A stretch of 64,000 bases of DNA from Brevundimonas sp. (lineage in GTDB: Bacteria > Pseudomonadota > Alphaproteobacteria > Caulobacterales > Caulobacteraceae): the NCBI GenBank assembly GCA_016742215.1, contig JACVCC010000004.1, forward strand, positions 361,433 to 425,432, written 5' to 3'. This document shows positions 59,635 through 64,000 of this stretch, one piece after another. Positions within the stretch are counted from its first letter, which is position 1. Every line of letters begins with the position of its first letter. The notes below the pieces were generated by a model. It saw nothing but the letters and a program-made list of their open reading frames with translations. It did no database searches and was not told the DNA's origin. A program made the position numbers and the translations under genes.

Positions 59635-60120
59635 ATGAGCAATGCCAATCGCCACGACATTCAGGTCCTGAACGGACTGATCCGCACGACGATCGACAGC
59701 GCCGACCTCTATCGGGAGGCGGCGCAGGAGACGGCCGATCCCGGCCATGCCGACCTGTTCCGCCGTCGCGATCAGGAGCGCCGCCATCTGGCCGACGAGC
59801 TCGGCTCCAACGTCCGCGCCATGGGCGGCGATCCGCAGACCGACGGTTCCATCCTCGCCAAGGCCCAGCGCGCTTTCATGGACATGAAACACGCCCTGCT
59901 GCGCGACGAACTCAGCGTTGTCGGCGCGGTCGAGGATGTCGAGGACACGGTGAAGTCCCGCTTCGAGCAGGCGCTGGACGATTCCCACATCTCGGCCACG
60001 ACCCGCGAAACGATCCGCCGCGCCTGGTCCCGCGTCCGCGGCCAGCACGACGAGATGAACGACCTCAAGCACAGCCTCGAAGGCCAGCGCGACGCCGGCA
60101 GCCGCCTGTTCCCCTACTGA
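59635..60120 (+). CDS. PA2169-like four-helix-bundle protein (DUF2383)
   Basis: A 161-residue all-helical protein: IQVLNGLIRTTIDSADLYREAA, FRRRDQERRHLADELGSNVRAMGG, DMKHALLRDELSVVGAVEDVED and a last helix. It fits the ferritin-like DUF2383/PA2169 family, whose role is unclear, perhaps stress related. It lies ~70 bases after kynA. A terminator follows. Confidence 0.85.
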   Translation: MSNANRHDIQVLNGLIRTTIDSADLYREAAQETADPGHADLFRRRDQERRHLADELGSNVRAMGGDPQTDGSILAKAQRAFMDMKHALLRDELSVVGAVEDVEDTVKSRFEQALDDSHISATTRETIRRAWSRVRGQHDEMNDLKHSLEGQRDAGSRLFPY

Positions 60121-60128
60121 CAGCATGA

Positions 60129-60162
60129 AAAAAGGCCCCGGTGTTTCCACCGGGGCCTTCTT
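60129..60162. terminator. Bidirectional terminator
   Basis: AAAAAAGGCCCCGGTG, TTTC loop, CACCGGGGCCTTCTT, between convergent genes. Confidence 0.88.
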
Positions 60163-60186
60163 GTCGTTTGCAGAGCGAAAAGCGTC

Positions 60187-60615
60187 TTAAGCTTCGGTCT
60201 CGGCGGCCGGGGTCTCGGCCTTGCCGGTTTCCGGCACGGCCACCTTCGGCGCGCGGGCGGTCTGCTTCTCGGCGATACGGGCCGACTTACCGCGACGGTC
60301 GCGCAGGTAGTACAGCTTGGCGCGGCGGACGACGCCGCGACGCTTGACCTCGATCGACTCGATCATCGGCGACAGGATCGGGAACACGCGTTCCACGCCC
60401 TCGCCGAACGAAATTTTACGGACGGTGAAGTTCTCGTTCACGCCACCGCCGGCGCGGGCGATGCAGACGCCCTCGAAGGCCTGGATGCGCTCGCGCTCAC
60501 CTTCCTTGATGCGCACGTTGACGCGAAGGGTGTCGCCCGGCTGGAATTCCGGAATGGCGCGCTTGTCGACCAGGCGGGCCTTTTCCTCGGCAGCGATCTG
60601 CTGAAGGATGTTCAT
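60187..60615 (-). CDS. rplS: Ribosomal protein L19
   Basis: A 142-residue 50S subunit protein at the subunit interface. It starts [19 protein letters not shown], with the core [16 protein letters not shown]..., [29 protein letters not shown], and a ~25-residue Ala/Glu-rich tail beyond the usual end. Downstream of trmD on the same strand with a 63-base gap, the usual order. Confidence 0.96.
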   Translation of the reverse strand: MNILQQIAAEEKARLVDKRAIPEFQPGDTLRVNVRIKEGERERIQAFEGVCIARAGGGVNENFTVRKISFGEGVERVFPILSPMIESIEVKRRGVVRRAKLYYLRDRRGKSARIAEKQTARAPKVAVPETGKAETPAAETEA

Positions 60616-60678
60616 GTCTCTTCTCCTCGGGCTTTTGCGCCCTTTAGCTGTGAGTTGGCGGGGCGAACCCCGCGGTGG

Positions 60679-61371
60679 TCAGTCCTTCGCGTTCCGGGCG
60701 GCCCAGAGGTCGGGCCGCCGTTCCCGCGTCGTGATCTCCCGCTGCTCCTGACGCCATTGAGCGACCTTTTTATGGTCGCCCGACAACAGGACCTCCGGGA
60801 TCTCCAGCCCCTCGAACGTCCGCGGTCGCGTGTACTGCGGATGCTCCAGAAGCCCGTCCTCGAAGCTTTCGGACGACAGGCTTTCGCCTGAGCCGAGCAC
60901 GCCGGGGACCAATCTTACGCACGCCTCGATCGCGACCATCGCCGCCGCCTCGCCGCCGGCGAGAACCGCGTCTCCGACCGAGACCTCCTCGAACCCGCGC
61001 GCGTCCAGCACGCGCTGATCCACCCCCTCGAAACGACCGCACAGCACGACGATCCCGTCGGCTTTCGCCCATTCCTTGACGCGCGCCTGGGTCAGGGGCC
61101 GACCCCGGGCGCTCATGTACAAAAGCGGCCGCTGCGGCCCCGACAGGCTATCCAGCGCCCGGGCCACCACGTCCGCTTTAAGCACGGCTCCCGGGCCGCC
61201 ACCCGCGGGGGTGTCGTCCAGGAAGCCGCGCCTATCGTCGGAGAACGCCCGGATGTCAAGCGTTTCAAGGCTCCACAGCCCCTTCTCGCGCCACGCCGTC
61301 CCGATCAACGACACGCCGAGCGGCCCCGGAAACGCTTCCGGAAACATGGTGAGGACGGTGGCGGTGAACAT
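60679..61371 (-). CDS. trmD: tRNA (guanine-37-N1)-methyltransferase
   Basis: A 230-residue SPOUT methyltransferase with a trefoil knot. It begins [20 protein letters not shown], with [26 protein letters not shown] and the knot block [19 protein letters not shown] 30-base in-frame extension exists upstream, but the family start is the ATG at 61371. rimM and rpsP, often just upstream, are not here. Confidence 0.95.
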   Translation of the reverse strand: MFTATVLTMFPEAFPGPLGVSLIGTAWREKGLWSLETLDIRAFSDDRRGFLDDTPAGGGPGAVLKADVVARALDSLSGPQRPLLYMSARGRPLTQARVKEWAKADGIVVLCGRFEGVDQRVLDARGFEEVSVGDAVLAGGEAAAMVAIEACVRLVPGVLGSGESLSSESFEDGLLEHPQYTRPRTFEGLEIPEVLLSGDHKKVAQWRQEQREITTRERRPDLWAARNAKD

Positions 61372-61394
61372 GGGGCGGCTCCATACACCAACCG

Positions 61395-61433
61395 CGCTCA
61401 AGCAGCGAGCCGCCGCGCGGCGAGCGTTAGCGC
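61395..61433. repeat. CTCAAGCAGCGAG-type repeat upstream of trmD
   Basis: CTCAAGCAGCGAGCCGCC and GCGGCGAGCGTTAGCGC, matching copies at 9333 and 13282. It lies between the flavoprotein stop and the trmD start. Confidence 0.75.
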
Positions 61434-61434
61434 A

Positions 61435-62628
61435 CTAACAATGCTGCCCCGCCGCCCAGCCCGACGACCAGGCCCACTGGAAATTATACCCGCCCAGCCA
61501 GCCGGTGATGTCGACGGCCTCGCCGATGACGTACAGCCCCGGCACGGCCCTGGCGGCCATCGTCTGCTGGTCCAGCTCCGCCGTCGCCACCCCGCCCAGG
61601 GTCACCTCGGCGGTGCGATAGCCCTCCGAGCCCACCGGCTTGACGGTCCAGCCGTTCACCGCCTCGTCCAGCCGGCGCAGCACCTTGTCGCCCACCTCGG
61701 CCAGCTTGCCCTTCACGCCCTCGCGCTCGCAGACGCTCTCGGCCAGCCGGCGCGGCACGATGTGCGACAGGGCCGTGTGCACCATCTGCTTGCCGTTCTC
61801 CTCCTTGGCCGCCTTGAGCTTCGCATAGACGTCCTCGCCCGGCGCCATCCTCGCCGTGATCGCCTCGCCCTCGCGCCAGTAGGAGCTGATCTGCAGGATC
61901 GACGGCCCCGACAGCCCCCGGTGCGTAAAGAGCATACCCTCCGCGAACGACGCCCCGCCCGCGCTGACCACCGCCTCCACCGACAGCCCCGACAACGGTG
62001 CCAGCTTCTCCAGCAGCCCCGGCTCGAACGTCAGGGGCACCAGCCCCGGCCGTGTCTCGGTGACCCTCAGCCCGAACTTCCGCGCCGTCTCCCAGGCCCA
62101 GCCCGTCGCCCCCATCTTGGGGATGGACTTGCCGCCGGTGGCCAGCACCAGCGAGCTCGCCCGCACCACCGACCCGTCCGACAGCCGCGCCTCGAACCCG
62201 TCGCCCGACCGCTCCACGCCATCGACCGACAGCCCCAGCGACAGCGTCACGCCCGCCTCGCGCATGTCGTCCGTCAGCATACGGATGATCTGCTTCGCGC
62301 TGTCGTCGCAGAACAGCTGGCCCAGCGTCTTCTCGTGCCAGGCGATGCCCGCCCGATCCACCCGCTTGATGAAGTCCTGCGGCCCGTACCGCTTCAGCGC
62401 CGAGGTCGCGAACCGCGGGTTCTCGCCCAGGAACCGCTCGACCCGGTCCCCCTCCAGATTGGTGAAGTTGCACCGCCCGCCGCCCGAGATGCGAATCTTC
62501 TCGCCCGGCTTCGACGCATGGTCGACCACCCGCACAGACCGCCCCCGCCGCCCGGCCTCGATCGCGCACATCATCCCGGCCGCGCCCGCGCCGACGATCA
62601 GAACATCGATGGTCTTCATGGGGGCCAT
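61435..62628 (-). CDS. HI0933/BaiN-type FAD-binding oxidoreductase
   Basis: A 397-residue flavoprotein, second family member in the window. The FAD start is VLIVGAGAAGMMCAIEAG; the second mark is GEKIRISGGGRCNFTN; then LATGGKSIPKMGATGWAW, and the end is LYVIGEAVDITGWLGGYNFQ. Members are called aminoacetone oxidase-like or BaiN, but the true substrate of this one is unknown. The start is 62628 or 62619 (MKTIDVL). Neither has a strong ribosome site. Confidence 0.88.
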   Translation of the reverse strand: MAPMKTIDVLIVGAGAAGMMCAIEAGRRGRSVRVVDHASKPGEKIRISGGGRCNFTNLEGDRVERFLGENPRFATSALKRYGPQDFIKRVDRAGIAWHEKTLGQLFCDDSAKQIIRMLTDDMREAGVTLSLGLSVDGVERSGDGFEARLSDGSVVRASSLVLATGGKSIPKMGATGWAWETARKFGLRVTETRPGLVPLTFEPGLLEKLAPLSGLSVEAVVSAGGASFAEGMLFTHRGLSGPSILQISSYWREGEAITARMAPGEDVYAKLKAAKEENGKQMVHTALSHIVPRRLAESVCEREGVKGKLAEVGDKVLRRLDEAVNGWTVKPVGSEGYRTAEVTLGGVATAELDQQTMAARAVPGLYVIGEAVDITGWLGGYNFQWAWSSGWAAGQHC

Positions 62629-62632
62629 GTAC

Positions 62633-62668
62633 AGAGTTCCTCCCCTTCAGGGGAGGGGGAGGAACTCT
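62633..62668. repeat. TTCCTCCCC palindromic repeat
   Basis: AGAGTTCCTCCCC pairs with GGGGAGGAACTCT around a short G-rich loop (62646-62655). The right arm overlaps the first two bases of the following gene's stop codon. Confidence 0.8.
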
Positions 62669-63326
62669 ACCGCCCCCGCTGCCGCCGGTTCCACAGCCAG
62701 TCCATCCCGCGCGCCATCCGCATCGCCCCGGTCTGCACCCGCATCAGCTCGCGCACGGCGTTCCAGTCCTCGTCCCGGATCGCCGCGATCATCGCCTCGC
62801 CGAAGCTCTCCCGCATCCGCAGGGCGTCATACAGGTCGATCTTCACCATCCGCAGGTACAGGTTGACCGGGTTGTGGGCCTCCGACCCGCGCGGACGATA
62901 GACGGCGGCGCCGGGCCAGTCCGTCTTGCGCATCTTCAGCCTCTTGGCGTTGTGCTGGATCGCCCCGACCGAGACGCCATACATCCGCGCCAGTTCCGCC
63001 GTGCTCACCCCGCCCAGATAGCGCTCCAGACAGTCCTCCCACAGCGCCGGCGTCATCCCGCTGCGGCTCTGGGTGAAGACATGATTCTCGGGCCAGCCGC
63101 CCGCCGGCCGCCGCCGCCGATCCACCGCCCCGACCGTCTGCCCCTTCAGCTTCGCCCGCTTGCGCGCCTGCCAGGCGATGGTCCCCACCGTCACCCCGTA
63201 CGCCCGCGCCAGCTCCTTACGAGACACCCCCTCCGCATCCTTGCGAAACAGGTTTTCCCACCGCCGCTCGCTCAGCTTGCTCCGCGCGCCGCACTTTTTC
63301 TTCGCCGTCGTCTCAATCTGGTCCAT
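62667..63326 (-). CDS. Protein with two helix-turn-helix-like motifs
   Basis: A 219-residue protein with no family I can name. Two similar HTH-like segments recur: SRKELARAYGVTVGTIAWQA and STAELARMYGVSVGAIQHNA, ~65 residues apart. Between them are basic linkers ([18 protein letters not shown]). The C-terminus is helical and Arg/Met-rich (MRVQTGAMRMARGMDWLWNRR). It may bind DNA as a tandem reader; the basis is the motif only. No mobile-element neighbours. Confidence 0.7.
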   Translation of the reverse strand: MDQIETTAKKKCGARSKLSERRWENLFRKDAEGVSRKELARAYGVTVGTIAWQARKRAKLKGQTVGAVDRRRRPAGGWPENHVFTQSRSGMTPALWEDCLERYLGGVSTAELARMYGVSVGAIQHNAKRLKMRKTDWPGAAVYRPRGSEAHNPVNLYLRMVKIDLYDALRMRESFGEAMIAAIRDEDWNAVRELMRVQTGAMRMARGMDWLWNRRQRGR

Positions 63327-63780
63327 CCGCAGAGTCTAACCCCGCCCGGAGCACTGCTGACCAAAACGCCCTTTCGCCCCGCAAACCCAATCACAGCGGG
63401 ACGAGCTCTGCGCGTATTCTCCATTCCTCCCCCTTCGGGGGAGGGGGACTATCGGCATCGCCGATGGTGGAGGGGGCCACTCCCACCCTCGCTCCAGTTC
63501 CTCCCCCACCGGGGGAGGGGGACCGCGCAGCGGTGGAGGGGGCCCAACAACGCGCTCACATCTTCTGCCGCCCGAACCGAGCCCGCCCCGACCGCCCCTC
63601 CACCACGCTTCGCGCGGTCCCCCTCCCCTGAAGGGGAGAAAGGGGCGTCCATGTTGTAGTTTTGAGCCGAAGTTGAAGTTGTAATTACAACTCCATTTCC
63701 ATTCCTCCCCCACCGGGGGAGGGGGACCGCCGGCGCAGCCGGTGGTGGAGGGGCTAACCCCACGCACCCCCCAAAACACA
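63327..63780. repeat. Cluster of TTCCTCCCCC-type palindromic repeats
   Basis: At least four copies, at about 63425-63478, 63499-63544, 63593-63645 (opposite orientation) and 63702-63754. Each has a C-run/G-run hairpin (TCCTCCCCC...GGGGGAGGGGGAC) followed by a GC palindrome and GGTGGAGGGG. A palindrome AGTTGTAATTACAACT lies at 63677-63692. No gene supported. Confidence 0.75.
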
Positions 63781-64000
63781 CATCACGCCCGCCCCAGCCC
63801 CCCCCCCCCCCCCCCCCCCCGCGCCCCCCCCCCCCCCGGGGGGGGGTTTAAAACGGGCCCCCCCCAACCCCCGGCCCCCACGCCGGAGCCCCCCCCCCCC
63901 CCCCCCCGCACGCCCTTCCGCCCCGCCCCACCCTCTCCCCCTCCCCCCCCCCCCGCCCCCTCCCCCACCCGCGCCGCCCCCCCCGCACCTTCCACTCCCA
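63781..64000. other. Low-complexity C/G homopolymer end, probably not real sequence
   Basis: Long C and G runs with a lone TTTAAAA, unlike the rest of the window. It is most likely a sequencing or assembly artefact at a contig end. I support no feature here. Confidence 0.7.

Noticed and set aside
63783..63995. Gly-rich ORF at the window end
   Set aside because: It arises from the homopolymer artefact region.

Overview
The window is about 64 kb of chromosomal DNA with very high GC, dense coding and short gene gaps. The likely source is a Caulobacterales alphaproteobacterium, most probably Brevundimonas or a close relative. The strongest evidence is the truncated first gene: it is a DivL-type pseudokinase with Tyr in place of the phospho-acceptor His, a cell-fate regulator typical of this order. 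Supporting evidence is a CIRCE-controlled groESL operon, an alphaproteobacterial malate dehydrogenase, and many secreted peptidases, TonB receptors and autotransporters. I saw no plasmid, phage, insertion sequence, CRISPR, tRNA or rRNA. The genus is an inference.

Layout. 1-7 kb: divL (5' end missing), a heparinase II/III-like lipoprotein with a run of 35 prolines, and katG. 7-20 kb: housekeeping genes (EcsC-like protein, mdh, S41 peptidase, YbjN-like protein, zapE, asd, rarD, a serine hydrolase, an M28 peptidase, an HI0933-type flavoprotein and a GreA/B-like factor). 20-31 kb: secreted and outer-membrane genes, namely a propeller-amidohydrolase fusion, a giant autotransporter with 12 Ig-like repeats, and a TonB receptor divergent from an acyltransferase-like membrane protein. 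32-38 kb: DNA repair by non-homologous end joining (ligD and ku, tail to tail) and the groES-groEL operon. 38-46 kb: a TPR protein, small glycine-zipper and lipoproteins, pgi, a redoxin lipoprotein with a DsbD-type reductase, and an OmpA-like lipoprotein. 46-52 kb: a lipid-kinase-like protein with a phosphoesterase, a yqjDE-like envelope pair with a DUF1328 protein, and a ring-cleavage pair (FAH hydrolase and maleylacetoacetate/maleylpyruvate isomerase). 52-64 kb: an M23 peptidase, the ydbH-ynbE-ydbL envelope bridge operon, kynA, rplS, trmD, a second HI0933-type flavoprotein, a twin-HTH protein, then intergenic repeats and a low-quality C/G homopolymer end.

The most unusual feature is not a gene. 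At least five intergenic sites carry long inverted repeats whose arms are themselves tandem heptamers (CTAGTGG, ATTAGTG or ATTAGGG types). In three cases an arm starts at a TGA stop codon. Others fill the groES-groEL gap or run up to a start codon. A second family (CTCAAGCAGCGAG...) occurs in four copies, and two further palindrome families are present. I know of no described system matching the heptamer hairpins, so they are the best candidate here for something new.
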